The notes under the pieces are model-generated. The model did not search any database and had not been told where the DNA came from. It was given only the letters and a program-made list of their open reading frames with translations. Of a stretch of 36,771 nt of DNA, positions 15,962 to 29,321 are shown piece after piece. Within the stretch, counting starts at the first letter, position 1. Each line of letters opens with the position of its first letter. This DNA comes from Kiritimatiellia bacterium (lineage in GTDB: Bacteria; Verrucomicrobiota; Kiritimatiellia; RFP12; UBA1067): the NCBI GenBank assembly GCA_017525475.1, contig JAFXST010000009.1:1-36771 (forward strand), given 5' to 3'. The translations under genes and the position numbers were made by a program.

Positions 15962-17824
15962 ATGGCCGAATTCAACACCTCGCAGCTTGACGAAATCCGC
16001 TCGCGAATCGATCTCGGCGAGCTGATCCAATCGTACGGCGTGGAGGTGCGGCGCATGGGCTCGGGCCTCAAGTGCCGTTGCCCCTTTCACAACGAGAAGA
16101 CCCCCAGCTTCATGATCAACGTGGAGAAGGGGCTTTACCATTGCTTTGGGTGCGGTGCTGCGGGTTCGGCGTTTACCTTCGTGCAGCAGCAGGAGGGGCT
16201 TACCTTCCGCGAGGCCGTGCACAAACTGGCCAAGCTGACCGGTGTCAAGCTCAACGAACGCGCCGATCCCGAGGAGGGCCGCCGCGCCCGGCTCTACGCG
16301 CTCATGAGCGAGGCGGCCATGTTCTACCACCGGTGCCTCGGCAAGGCGAGCGAGGCGGAGCTGGCGCGCACGTACGTAGCCGGGCGCAGCCTCGACAGCG
16401 AAATCGCCGACAAGTACATGATCGGCTACGCCCCCAAGGGCATGGCCAACATGCGCAAATGGGCCGGCAAATACGGCTTCGGGCTCGACGAACTGGAGGC
16501 GGCCGGCATCATCAAGGCGCCGGCGGGTCCGGGCGACAGCGGCTATCACCGCTTTAGCGGCCGACTGATGTTCCCGATCGCCGATCGCCAGGGCCGGATC
16601 GTGGCGTTTTCGGGACGGCAGCTGGTGGAGGACAAGCGCTCGGGCAAATACGTGAACTCGCCCGAGACGGTTATTTTCAAGAAGTCGCGCATCCTCTACG
16701 GGTTCGACAAGGCGGCCGCGGCCATCGCCCGCCATCCTCACCGCGAGGTCATCGTTTGCGAAGGGCAGATCGACTGCATCCGCCTGCAGACGAGCGGTTT
16801 CGCCAATTCGGTGGCGAGCCAGGGCACGGCGTTCACGGCCGATCACGCCGCCATGCTCAAGCGCGTGGCGGACACGGCGCTCCTCTGCTTCGACGACGAC
16901 GGCGCCGGGCACAAGGCCACCGTCCGCACCGCGACGGTATTGATGGCCGCCGGCATTCCGGCCAGGGTCGTTAGCCTCACCGGCGGCAACGATCCCGACA
17001 GTTTCATTCTCCGCCAAGGTCCGGACGCGTTCCGCCAAATGCTCGAGGACCGGGCCGAGTCGATCGTCGCCTTCCAGGTACGCATCGAGCGCGCCAAGGA
17101 GCGCAATCCCGACGCCATCGACGCCGTCAATCGCGTGGCCAAGGCGGTGCTAGGCACGATCGCCGCCTCGTCCAACGCCGTTTTGAAGGCGAGTCTCCTC
17201 GCCGAGGCCGCCAAGCTGCTCAATATCCCGGTGGTGGCGCTCAATGAGGAGCTGTCCAAGCTCAAGGTGCCGCCGTCGGCCAAGCCGGAAGGCGACTATG
17301 GGGATTTGGCGGAGGTGGCGGAGCCGCCGGCGGAGTTGGCGCCGGAGCCGGGGCGCGATGCGCACGGCCTCGTGCCGCCCAGCAAGCTCGAGCAGGTGCT
17401 GATGGAACTGTTGCACGCCAACCCCGGCAACGAGCGCATGGCGTTGGTGATCAAGGGGCGCTTGCCGGCGGAAATCTTCGAAAGCGAATTTGCCGTCGCC
17501 TTCGTGGACGCCTGGCTCAAGGGCGGACTCGACGCTTTCGCCCGCGGCCTCAAAACCAAGGCCGAACTCGACTGGTATGCGGCGCTGGAGCTGGGCGATT
17601 GCCCCTGCGGCGAAAATACGCTGGCGCCGGAAAAGCAGCTGCAGGATCTGGTGCGCAGCCTGTGGGTAAGGTATCTGGAGCGTTGCCGCTTCAACGCCGC
17701 CGATCCCCGCCGCCAACTCGAAATGCAACTGGCGGGCAAGCGCCTCAAGACCATGCCGTGGCCGCGGCTCAAGGAATTTATCGCCGGTTTCCGGCTGGAT
17801 GCTATGCAAGGAGGACAGCAATGA
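15962..17824 (+). CDS. dnaG: DNA primase
   Basis: DnaG makes RNA primers at the replication fork. The zinc-binding domain has Cys40, His43, Cys61 and Cys64 (CPFH ... CFGCG). The RNA-polymerase core follows with FSGRLMFPIADRQGRIVAFSGR. The TOPRIM motif is VIVCEGQIDCIRL, with CFDDDGAGHKA as the metal-binding acidic patch. The last ~190 residues are the DnaB-interaction region, which is poorly conserved here. The length of 620 is normal. The gene lies six bases after argS. Its end carries AAGGAGG (17808-17814), the ribosome site of moxR, and it overlaps moxR by ATGA. rpoD and rpsU, frequent dnaG neighbours elsewhere, are absent. Confidence 0.95.
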   Translation: MAEFNTSQLDEIRSRIDLGELIQSYGVEVRRMGSGLKCRCPFHNEKTPSFMINVEKGLYHCFGCGAAGSAFTFVQQQEGLTFREAVHKLAKLTGVKLNERADPEEGRRARLYALMSEAAMFYHRCLGKASEAELARTYVAGRSLDSEIADKYMIGYAPKGMANMRKWAGKYGFGLDELEAAGIIKAPAGPGDSGYHRFSGRLMFPIADRQGRIVAFSGRQLVEDKRSGKYVNSPETVIFKKSRILYGFDKAAAAIARHPHREVIVCEGQIDCIRLQTSGFANSVASQGTAFTADHAAMLKRVADTALLCFDDDGAGHKATVRTATVLMAAGIPARVVSLTGGNDPDSFILRQGPDAFRQMLEDRAESIVAFQVRIERAKERNPDAIDAVNRVAKAVLGTIAASSNAVLKASLLAEAAKLLNIPVVALNEELSKLKVPPSAKPEGDYGDLAEVAEPPAELAPEPGRDAHGLVPPSKLEQVLMELLHANPGNERMALVIKGRLPAEIFESEFAVAFVDAWLKGGLDAFARGLKTKAELDWYAALELGDCPCGENTLAPEKQLQDLVRSLWVRYLERCRFNAADPRRQLEMQLAGKRLKTMPWPRLKEFIAGFRLDAMQGGQQ

Positions 17825-18758
17825 ACAAAGTGGACACCGCCAAAATCGCCGCCATCCGCGAAGAAGTGGGCCGGGTAATCGTGGGCCAGGAGAAGCTGGT
17901 CGACCGCCTCATCCTCGCGCTGGTTACCGGCGGGCATATTCTGCTGGAAGGCGTGCCGGGACTGGCCAAGACTTTGAGCGTCAACACGCTCGCCAAGGTG
18001 CTGGGGCTGGATTTCCGGCGCATTTCCTTTACGCCCGATCTGCTCCCGGCCGATGTGGTAGGTACGCTCGTCTATTCGCCCAAGACCGGCGAATTCACCC
18101 CCAAGAAGGGTCCGGTGTTCGCCAACCTGCTGTTGGCCGACGAGATCAACCGCGCCCCGGCCAAGGTGCAGTCGGCGCTTTTGGAGGCCATGCAGGAACG
18201 CCAGGTGACGATCGGCGACGACACCTACCCGCTGCCGTCGCCGTTCCTCGTGCTCGCTACGCAAAACCCGTTGGAGCAGGAGGGCACCTACCCATTGCCA
18301 GAGGCGCAGGTGGACCGCTTCATGTTCAAGTGCCTCGTCTCCACCCCCTCCAAGGAGGACGAGCGGCGCATCATGCAGCGCTTCGCCGGCGAGGCCGACG
18401 CGCCCGAGGCCCGTACGATCCTTAACCGCGACGACGTGGTGGCGCTCCGGGAACAGCTTAAGGGAGTCTATTGCGACGAGAAGGTGGGCGACTACATCCT
18501 CGATATCGTCTTCAAGACGCGCGAGCAGAACGAATACGTGCAGAACGGCGCATCGCCGCGCGCCACGCTCGCGCTCAATCTGGCCGCCCGCGCCAACGCC
18601 ATGGTGCACGGCCGACCCTACGCCACGCCCCAGGACGTCAAGGAAGTGGTGTACGACGTCTTGAGGCACCGCATCATCCTCACCTACGAGGCCGAGGCGG
18701 AGAATATCACCGCCGACCGGATAATCGACCGCATTCTCGACACCGTGCGCGTTCCTTG

Positions 18759-18759
<1 letters not shown>
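17821..18759 (+). CDS. MoxR-family AAA+ ATPase
   Basis: MoxR ATPases act with von Willebrand A proteins as chaperone-like systems that mature or remodel envelope or enzyme complexes. The 312 residues show Walker A GVPGLAKT (44-51), the MoxR insert with FTPDLLPADVVG, and Walker B LLLADEINRA (Asp107, Glu108). The sensor region ATQNPLEQEGTYPLPEAQVDRF and the C-terminal lid (SPRATLALNLAARANAM) complete the family pattern. The start ATG at 17821 has a strong AAGGAGG at six bases and overlaps dnaG; an in-frame upstream start at 17599 would lie in dnaG. It heads a MoxR / DUF58 / BatD-like / vWA operon whose two middle genes are damaged. Confidence 0.93.
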
Positions 18760-19186
<427 letters not shown>

Positions 19187-19190
<4 letters not shown>

Positions 19191-19642
19191 TGCGCCTCGT
19201 GCGCGAGGTGCTGGCGGCGGCCGACGGCGCGCGCGGGCGCACCGACATCGCCGCTGCGCTCAAGTTTTTGAACGGCGTGCAGAAGCGCAAGGCGGTAGTG
19301 TTTCTGGTGAGCGACTTTTTCGATTCGGGCTACGGGCGGCTCCTTACGGCCACCAGCCGCCACCACGACGTCATCTGCGCGCACATCGCCGACCCGGCCG
19401 AGTCGAGTCTCCCCGACGTCGGACTAGTGGAACTGGAAGATCCCGAAACCGGCGAGCTCATGCTGGTGGATACTTCCGAGAAGGCGGTGCGCGACAAGTT
19501 CGCGGCCCAGGCCCGGACCGAAAACGAGGAGCTCGTGCGGCTTTTCCGGCATGGCGGCATCGATACGCTCTCGGTGGTGGCCGGGCGCGAATATATCGGC
19601 GAGGTGCGCGCGCTGTTCCGCAGGAGGGCGCTCAAGCGATGA
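19187..19642 (+). pseudogene. DUF58 protein, 3' part in the -1 frame
   Basis: This frame continues the DUF58 protein after the frameshift at 19167-19169. It has GRTDIAAALKFLNGV, RKAVVFLVSDFFDSGY and the C-terminal vWA strands to VRALFRRRALKR. The ATG at 19187 is a chance codon inside the family sequence and is preceded by no ribosome site, so separate translation as a functional protein is unlikely. If a base is restored, it joins the upstream 143-residue part without loss. The 3' end overlaps the BatD-like gene by ATGA, which shows that the operon was once continuous. Confidence 0.85.
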
Positions 19643-20259
19643 TGGCGGCGGCGATAATGGCGGCGGTGTTGTACGCGCAGGGCCCGGTCGCCATCGAAGG
19701 CGACGGCAAGGTGGATATGGCCCGCTCGCTATTTTTGCGCGTCACGCCCAAGGGCATCGATTTGCGCGATCGCTTCCGCGGCTTCAGGGTGGCCGAAGAT
19801 TACGACGACGACACGTCCACGCGCTGGCGGCTCATCCCGGAGCCGGGCGCTAGCGCCTACAAAATCGCGCCGTTCGCGTTTGCGGGCAAAGTCCACGGCC
19901 CCGTTTATTTCGAGAATCCCGCGCCTCTCGTCGCCGAGGGCGGAGCGATGACGGCCGCGCCGCGGCGGGATCTGCCGCCGCTGACGCCACGGCTCGCGTT
20001 TGCGCTCCTGGCGGCGCTGTTGGCGGCGGCGGGACTGGTTGTGGGGTGTTGGTCGGCCATTCGCTATCTGGCGCGCCGGGTGCGCGAACATTACTTGTCG
20101 CCCATCGAACGCGCCTGGGCGGAGCTGGCGAGACTATTGCAGGCGCAACTCCCCGCCAAAGGCCGGTTCAAGGATTTCTACGTGGAGCTTACGCTCGTGG
20201 TGCGCCGCTATATCCAGCGCAAGTACGGCATCAAGGCGCCGCACCTTACAACCCAGTAG
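19639..20259 (+). CDS. BatD/DUF4381-like membrane protein, stopped early by TAG
   Basis: A 206-residue protein sits in the slot usually taken by the BatD-like or DUF4381 partner of MoxR clusters. An N-terminal hydrophobic segment leads to a periplasmic beta-type domain (about 15-105). One transmembrane helix (about 117-140, LAFALLAALLAAAGLVVGCWSA) follows, then a cytoplasmic helical part (SPIERAWAELARLLQAQLPAKGRFKDFYVELTLVVRRYIQRKYGIKAPHLTTQ). In relatives the last motif runs on as TT-x-EF; here TAG at 20257-20259 stands where a Glu codon is expected. The family placement rests on context and on the FYVELT-RRYI pattern, without a search. The membrane anchor survives, so the shortened product might keep some function. 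Confidence 0.68.
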   Translation: MMAAAIMAAVLYAQGPVAIEGDGKVDMARSLFLRVTPKGIDLRDRFRGFRVAEDYDDDTSTRWRLIPEPGASAYKIAPFAFAGKVHGPVYFENPAPLVAEGGAMTAAPRRDLPPLTPRLAFALLAALLAAAGLVVGCWSAIRYLARRVREHYLSPIERAWAELARLLQAQLPAKGRFKDFYVELTLVVRRYIQRKYGIKAPHLTTQ

Positions 20260-20416
20260 TTTTTTAATGCGGCCGAGGGTGTTTGCGACCGTGCGGCGAC
20301 GTAACTCAAGGACTTTCTGGAATCGGCCGATATGGTGAAGTTCGCCGGCGTCGCCGCGACCGGCGACATGGCCGACGCGGCGGTCAAGAGCGCGCGCAAA
20401 TATCTGGAGGGAGACA

Positions 20417-20430
<14 letters not shown>
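20260..20430 (+). pseudogene. In-frame 3' remnant of the BatD-like gene with a second stop (TAA)
   Basis: Reading past the TAG in the same frame gives FFNAAEGVCDRAAT, a TAA at 20302-20304, then LKDFLESADMVKFAGVAATG and further coding-like sequence ending at TAA 20428-20430. LKDFLESADMVKFAG is the expected last helix of the BatD-like family. Both stops replace probable glutamate codons and differ from GAG and GAA by one G-to-T change. TAG and TAA are used as normal stops elsewhere in the window (recD2, argS, LysM gene), so recoding is unlikely. The remnant also holds the ribosome site GGAGGGA (20406-20412) for the next gene, which may help preserve it. Confidence 0.7.
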
Positions 20431-24813
<4,383 letters not shown>

Positions 24814-24817
<4 letters not shown>

Positions 24818-25830
24818 ACAAGTTGGCAGTTGTGGTGACCGTCGCGGCAGTAGCGACGCTCGCGGGTTGCAAGGACCCGGATTATCTCAAGCCCCATCAG
24901 GTGATGTCGACCGATGAGGTCAAGCAGGTCGAGGCCGTGCCGGAAACGCCCGCAGTCGCCACGGCTCCCGAAGCCGAGGCCGTCGCGCCGGTCGAGACGG
25001 TGACCGTCGAAGTCGTCGAAGAGCCCAAGTGCCAGTGCCCGGCGGGTACGGTGCACCAGGCGCCCTGCAAGTGCGGCGCCGCCGACTGCAAGTGCAAGGT
25101 GGCCGAGCCCGAGCCCGAAACCACCGAATATATCGTCCAGCGCGGCGATACCCTGAGCGCCATTTCCAAGCGCTACAACATCAAAATCGCGTCCATCATG
25201 GCCGTCAATCCCAAGATGACTAGCGACAAGCTTTTGATCGGCCAGCGCATCAAGCTGCCGGGCAAGGTCGAAGTGGGCGAACAGAAGGTGCCCGCGCCTG
25301 CGCCCAAGGCCGCGTCCAAGACGGCCGCCAAGGATGCCGCCGTCGAGCCCTATACCGGCGCCGTCGAGCCCTACACCGTCAAGGAAGGCGACACCATCGG
25401 CAAGATCGCCTACGGCCACGGCATCAACATCCGCCAGCTCAAGGCGATGAACGGCCTCAAGAGCAATATGGTGCGCATCGGGCAGAAGCTCAAGGTGCCC
25501 GCCGGCCAGGCCGCGCCCAAGGCCGAAACGCCCAAGACCGAACCCGCGGAAGCCGCGCCTGCGCCGGTCGAGACGGCGCCGGCCGAACCGGCGGTCGAAG
25601 AGGCCGCGCCGGTCGAAGCGCTGGTCGAGGAAGCGGTCGCCGCGCCGGTTGAACCCCCCGCGCAGGCGGAGGCGACCATGGATTACACCGTGCAGGAGGG
25701 CGACGACATCACCGGGATTTCCATCCAGTACGGCGTGGCGGCGGCCAAGATCCGCGAGCTGAACGGTCTCGACGAGATGGATCAGCTCAAGCCCGGCCAG
25801 GTGATCAAGCTGCCGGCCGACATCCAGTAA
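24814..25830 (+). CDS. Three-LysM lipoprotein with three CxC cysteine pairs
   Basis: A 338-residue predicted lipoprotein: MNKLAVVVTVAAVATLAGC gives a lipobox with Cys19. After an acidic linker comes a cysteine cluster at 73-94 with pattern CxC-x9-CxC-x4-CxC (Cys73, 75, 85, 87, 92, 94). Three LysM peptidoglycan-binding domains follow at about 105-149, 186-229 and 291-335. They are joined by Ala/Pro/Glu-rich linkers; the last linker (about 230-288) is long. No catalytic domain (NlpD/M23, amidase) is visible, so it is a binding or tethering protein, perhaps linking membrane and wall near the division machinery. It lies between murD and ftsW. The ATG overlaps murD, and GAAGGA upstream is the ribosome site. 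The function of the cysteine cluster is unknown. Confidence 0.85.
25339..25380 (+). repeat. 21-base tandem duplication inside the LysM gene
   Basis: Two adjacent 21-base copies (25339-25359 and 25360-25380) encode AVEPYTG and AVEPYTV and differ at few bases. The duplication sits at the edge of the second LysM domain and lengthens the linker by seven residues. It looks like a recent slippage event that keeps the frame. Confidence 0.7.
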
Positions 25831-25836
25831 TACCAA

Positions 25837-26991
25837 GTGCGCAAATCTGCGCTCTTTCTGCTAGGCCTGGTGGTTGCGATGCTCGCGGCCCTGGGCCTTG
25901 TCGTTTTGTCCTCCGCCGGCGGGGTTAACGCCTTGCGCATCCACCACAACCAGTATTTCTTCCTGGAGCGCCAGGCGCTTTACGTGGCGGCGGGGGTGCT
26001 GGTGGCGGTGGCGACCGGGTTTTTCGACTACCGCAAGTGGCGCCAGCACGTGTCGCTCGCGGTGCTCTTTTACGCGGTGGTGGCGGTGCTCCTGGTGGCG
26101 GTATTGTTCACGCGCCCCATCAACGGCTCGTGCCGGTGGATCAAGCTCGGGTTCTTCAATCTCCAGCCGGGCGAGCTCGCCAAACTCGCGGCCGTCGTCT
26201 GCACGGCCGTGTATCTCGACAAGCTCGCGTGGCGGGTGGAACTGTTCTGGAAGGGCGCCATCGCCTCGGCGGCGATCATGGGGCTTTTGGCGGCGCTGGT
26301 GATGGCCGAACCCGACTTCGGCTCCACCATGGTGGTGGGGCTTGCGGGGCTCTTGATGATGTACCTCGCCGGGGTGCGGATTACGCACCTTATCGCCATC
26401 GGCGGCCTGGGGCTCGCGACGGTCGGCTGGTACGTGGCCCACAACGCCAACCGCATGGCGCGCATCGTGGCGTTTCTGGCGGCGGTGATGCCGGCTTTGG
26501 TGCAGTCGGACGGCAAGGTCGCCGACGAGCCGCTCGATCCGGCGGCGCAGCGGGCCGATTACCAGAGCCGCCAGTCGCTCGTCGCCATCAAGAACGGCGG
26601 CATCCGCGGCGTGGGGCTGGGGCAGTCGATGCAGAAGCAGGCGTATCTCCCCGAGGCGCACACCGACTTCATCTTCGCCATCGGCGCCGAGGAGATGGGC
26701 CTCGGGTTTTCGCTGGCGGTGCTGGCGCTCTTCATCGCGTTTTTCCTCTTGACTTCGCATATCGCCGCCAACGCCTCCGACCGCCTGGGGCGGTATCTGG
26801 CCGGCGGCATGGGGTTTATCGTCTTTTTCCAGGCCATGTTCAATATCGGGGTGGTGTGCCGCGCGCTGCCCACCAAGGGTATGGCGCTCCCGTTTTTCAG
26901 TTACGGCGGCACCAACATGCTCAGCGCGTTTTTCGCGGTCGGCACCATCTTTTCGGTAGGCATCCGGGCGCTCAAGGACAGGAGGCGCTGA
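25837..26991 (+). CDS. ftsW: Septal peptidoglycan polymerase FtsW (SEDS family)
   Basis: FtsW is the SEDS glycosyltransferase that polymerises lipid II at the division site. The 384 residues form about ten transmembrane helices. SEDS marks are NGSCRWIKLGFFNLQPGELAKLA (the family Arg-Trp and QPxE segments), AEPDFGSTMV, YLPEAHTDFIFAIGAEEMG and LPTKGMALPFFSYGGTNM. RodA is the main alternative; the murD neighbourhood makes FtsW more likely. A partner PBP (FtsI) is not in the window. The start is GTG at 25837, six bases after the LysM stop, with a weak ribosome site. A large loop (about 215-250, with QSDGKVADEPLDPAAQ) is longer and more polar than usual. Confidence 0.88.
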   Translation: MRKSALFLLGLVVAMLAALGLVVLSSAGGVNALRIHHNQYFFLERQALYVAAGVLVAVATGFFDYRKWRQHVSLAVLFYAVVAVLLVAVLFTRPINGSCRWIKLGFFNLQPGELAKLAAVVCTAVYLDKLAWRVELFWKGAIASAAIMGLLAALVMAEPDFGSTMVVGLAGLLMMYLAGVRITHLIAIGGLGLATVGWYVAHNANRMARIVAFLAAVMPALVQSDGKVADEPLDPAAQRADYQSRQSLVAIKNGGIRGVGLGQSMQKQAYLPEAHTDFIFAIGAEEMGLGFSLAVLALFIAFFLLTSHIAANASDRLGRYLAGGMGFIVFFQAMFNIGVVCRALPTKGMALPFFSYGGTNMLSAFFAVGTIFSVGIRALKDRRR

Positions 26992-26992
26992 A

Positions 26993-28117
26993 ATGGCGCC
27001 GGAGACGATCGGCGTTTCGGAGCTTACCCGGCGCATCAAGGCGGCGCTCGAAGGCAACTTCGGCGCGGTGGACGTGGAAGGGGAGATTTCGGGCTGGAAG
27101 GTCTATCCCTCGGGCCACGCCTATTTTACGCTCAAGGACGAAGGCGCGCAGATCGGCGCGGTGATGTTCGCGGGCGCGCTCAACGCCTGCGTGCAGGCCA
27201 AGCTTTTCAAGGACGGCGCCAAGGTCAAGGTGCGCGGCGGCGTGAGCGTCTATCCGCCGCGCGGCAACTACCAGCTGGTCGTCCGGCGCATGAAGCTTTT
27301 GGGCGAGGGCGATTTGATGCAGAAGTATCTGGAGCTCAAGGCCAAGCTCCAGGCGGAGGGGCTCTTCGACTCGTCGCGCAAGCGGCCGCTGCCGTATCTG
27401 CCCAAACGCATCGGCATCTGCACCAGCGAGGCGGGCGCGGTGATCCACGATATGGTGCGCGTCTTCACGCGCCGCTTTCCGCGCCTCCACATCCGGCTCT
27501 TCCCGTGCGTGGTGCAGGGGGCGGAAACGCCCGCGAGCGTGATGCGCGCGCTCGCTTACTTCGCCGGCGAATGGCGACCCGATCTTATCGTGATCGCGCG
27601 CGGCGGCGGAAGTTTCGAGGATTTGTTCGCGTTCAACGACGAAGCGCTCGTCAGGGCGATCGCCGCGAGCCCCGTCCCCACCGTGGCGGCCATCGGGCAC
27701 GAGAGCGATTTTACGCTGGCGGAACTGGCGGCCGACCGCCGCGCCGGCACGCCCTCGATCGCGGCGGAAATCTCCACGCGGGAGTTCGACAAGGAATGGG
27801 AGCGCCTGACGCGCTACGAGGCGGCGATGAAGAACGCCATCGTCGCCAAGGGCGAGTGGTTCGCCCAGCGGCTCGATCATCTGGGCGATATTCTCGCCTC
27901 GTCGCTTTCCATGTACCGCGAGCGCGCCGCCGCCCGGTTCGAGCGCGCCGCCACCCGCCTGTCGCTCCTCTCGCCCTACGCGGTGCTCGATCGCGGCTAT
28001 GCCCTCGTGACGGCCTCCGATGGCTCGGTAGTCAAGGACGCGGGCCAAGTGGCGGCCGGGGACGAACTGCAGGTAAAACTGCATCGCGGCGAGCTCAAAG
28101 TGACGGCCAAGGGATGA
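26993..28117 (+). CDS. xseA: Exodeoxyribonuclease VII large subunit
   Basis: XseA with XseB degrades single-stranded DNA from both ends. The N-terminal OB domain (about 1-105) starts GVSELTRRIKAALEGNFGAVDVEGEIS and includes GHAYFTLKDEGAQI. The catalytic domain has LPYLPKRIGICTSEAGAVIHD, the IVIARGGGSFEDL motif, FNDEALVRAI, and AAIGHESDFTLAELAADRRAGTPS. The C-terminal coiled coil is short, giving 374 residues against about 450 in E. coli. The ending SPYAVLDRGYALV is family-typical. The start ATG lies one base after the ftsW stop. No xseB follows directly; the next gene starts by ATGA overlap. Confidence 0.93.
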   Translation: MAPETIGVSELTRRIKAALEGNFGAVDVEGEISGWKVYPSGHAYFTLKDEGAQIGAVMFAGALNACVQAKLFKDGAKVKVRGGVSVYPPRGNYQLVVRRMKLLGEGDLMQKYLELKAKLQAEGLFDSSRKRPLPYLPKRIGICTSEAGAVIHDMVRVFTRRFPRLHIRLFPCVVQGAETPASVMRALAYFAGEWRPDLIVIARGGGSFEDLFAFNDEALVRAIAASPVPTVAAIGHESDFTLAELAADRRAGTPSIAAEISTREFDKEWERLTRYEAAMKNAIVAKGEWFAQRLDHLGDILASSLSMYRERAAARFERAATRLSLLSPYAVLDRGYALVTASDGSVVKDAGQVAAGDELQVKLHRGELKVTAKG

Positions 28118-28692
28118 AACGCGCGTTCGATCTAGGCTTGACCGTGGCGCTCTTGCCGGTGTGGGGACTTACGCTCCTCTTGGCGATGGCGGCCGTGTAT
28201 CTGGTGATGGGGAGACCGGTTTTTTACGTGTCGCCGCGCGCCGGCAAAGACGGCCGGGTGTTCGATTTTTTGAAGCTTAGGACCATGCGCTTGGGGCCGG
28301 GGAGCGATGGCGAAAGATTGACGAAATTAGGCAAATTCCTGCGAAAAACCTCAATTGACGAATTGCCGCAACTTTTGCACGTCCTCTCCGGCAAGATGAG
28401 TCTAGTAGGCCCGAGGCCGCTACCCGCGCGGTATTTGCCGCGCTACTCGGCCTGGCAGCGGCGGCGGCACGAAGTGCGCCCCGGGATTACCGGCTGGGCG
28501 CAGGTCAACGGCCGCAACGCGCTTGAATGGGACGAGAAATTCCGGCTCGACGTGTGGTACGTGGAGCACCGGAACTTAAATTTGGATCTTAGGATCCTGG
28601 CGCTGACCGCAAAGAAATGTTTAGATTTTGCTGGCGTAAACCACCCGAAATATGATACAATGGTAGAGTTCAAAGGAGAAACTGACCAATGA
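28114..28692 (+). CDS. PglC-like monotopic sugar-phosphate transferase
   Basis: A 192-residue bacterial sugar transferase of the minimal monotopic phosphoglycosyltransferase type, which moves a sugar-1-phosphate from a UDP-sugar to undecaprenyl phosphate. It starts with the membrane-inserting hydrophobic helix ([17 protein letters not shown], to about residue 32). Then come [25 protein letters not shown] with the catalytic Asp82-Glu83, [14 protein letters not shown], and [14 protein letters not shown]. There is no extra transmembrane domain as in WbaP. Its downstream PglD-like neighbour suggests an N-acetylated diamino sugar, but the donor cannot be proven. The middle and 3' end (about 28310-28380 and 28570-28690) are richer in A+T than the neighbours. 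Earlier in-frame starts lie inside xseA and are not used. Confidence 0.9.
   Translation: MKRAFDLGLTVALLPVWGLTLLLAMAAVYLVMGRPVFYVSPRAGKDGRVFDFLKLRTMRLGPGSDGERLTKLGKFLRKTSIDELPQLLHVLSGKMSLVGPRPLPARYLPRYSAWQRRRHEVRPGITGWAQVNGRNALEWDEKFRLDVWYVEHRNLNLDLRILALTAKKCLDFAGVNHPKYDTMVEFKGETDQ
28651..28661 (+). promoter_or_regulatory. Possible extended -10 upstream of the PglD-like gene
   Basis: TATGATACAAT resembles the shared TATGATATAAT core of the pyrB and gyrB promoters, with an extended TG and a TACAAT -10 at 28656-28661. I see no good -35 at 16-18 bases; TTGCTG at 28628-28633 is 22 bases away. It lies 28 bases before the PglD-like ATG, inside the 3' end of the sugar transferase. Confidence 0.35.
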
Positions 28693-29321
28693 GAGACCTA
28701 TTCATAGTTGGCGCAGGCGGCCTCGGTCGCGAAGCGGTATGGACTGTCGAGCGCATCAACAAGGCGGCTCAACAGCCTTTGTGGCACGTGATCGGCTTTG
28801 CCGACGACGACCCCAAGAAGGCGCGAGGCAACTTTGAAGGCTACCCCATGCTCGGGAGCTGCGAACAGGCCTCCAAGGACTATCCGGGCGCTTCGGTGTT
28901 CATCGCAGTGGGCGACAACCAGGTTCGCCGCGACATCTACCGGCGGCTGCGCGGGCACGACTTCCCGGCGCTGATCGATCCGAGCGCGCAGGTCGCGCCC
29001 ACCACCGATTTCCGGCACGGCACCTACATCGCCTGCGAGGCGGTGGTGAGCGTGGGCACCGAGATCGGCAAGTTCGTGATCATCAACGCGCGCGCCGGCG
29101 TGGGGCACGACGCCATGGTCGGCGACTTCTGCAACATTTGCCCCGGGGTCACGCTTTCGGGCCACACCGTGCTGGAGGAAGACGTGATGATGGGCGCCAA
29201 CAGCTGCACCGCGCCCGGCATGAAAGTGGGCAAGGGCGCGCAGGTGTGCGCGGGTACGCCCGTGCTCAAGAACGTGGAGCCGGGCACCACGCTCTCGCCG
29301 TTCGGCACGCTCAAAGCCTGA
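28689..29321 (+). CDS. PglD/NeuD-like sugar O/N-acetyltransferase
   Basis: A 210-residue two-domain acetyltransferase. The N-terminal Rossmann-like part reads LFIVGAGGLGREAV and binds the nucleotide sugar in relatives. The C-terminal left-handed beta-helix has hexapeptide repeats from about 95 on (IDPSAQVAPT ... VSVGTEIGKFVIINARAGVGHDAMVGDFCNICPGVTLSG), with His140 in GHDAMVGD as the expected catalytic base. PglD transfers acetyl to UDP-4-amino sugars to make UDP-di-N-acetylbacillosamine, while NeuD-type members O-acetylate sialic acid. The adjacent PglC-like enzyme favours the PglD role. The partner dehydratase and aminotransferase are absent from the window. AAAGGAG at 28673-28679 is a good ribosome site; the start overlaps the previous stop as ATGA. 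Confidence 0.87.
   Translation: MRDLFIVGAGGLGREAVWTVERINKAAQQPLWHVIGFADDDPKKARGNFEGYPMLGSCEQASKDYPGASVFIAVGDNQVRRDIYRRLRGHDFPALIDPSAQVAPTTDFRHGTYIACEAVVSVGTEIGKFVIINARAGVGHDAMVGDFCNICPGVTLSGHTVLEEDVMMGANSCTAPGMKVGKGAQVCAGTPVLKNVEPGTTLSPFGTLKA

Noticed and set aside
13979-17038. Very long minus-strand open frame (about 1000 codons) over argS and dnaG
   Set aside because: It mirrors two well-recognised + strand genes. Long antisense frames are expected in GC-rich coding DNA, and its translation has no recognisable motifs.
20257-20304. TAG/TAA read as amino acids by a changed genetic code
   Set aside because: TAG and TAA end many intact genes here (recD2, mtaB, argS, LysM gene), so general reassignment is not possible.
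28355-28384. TTGACG in the sugar transferase as a promoter
   Set aside because: There is no TATAAT-like sequence 16-18 bases downstream.
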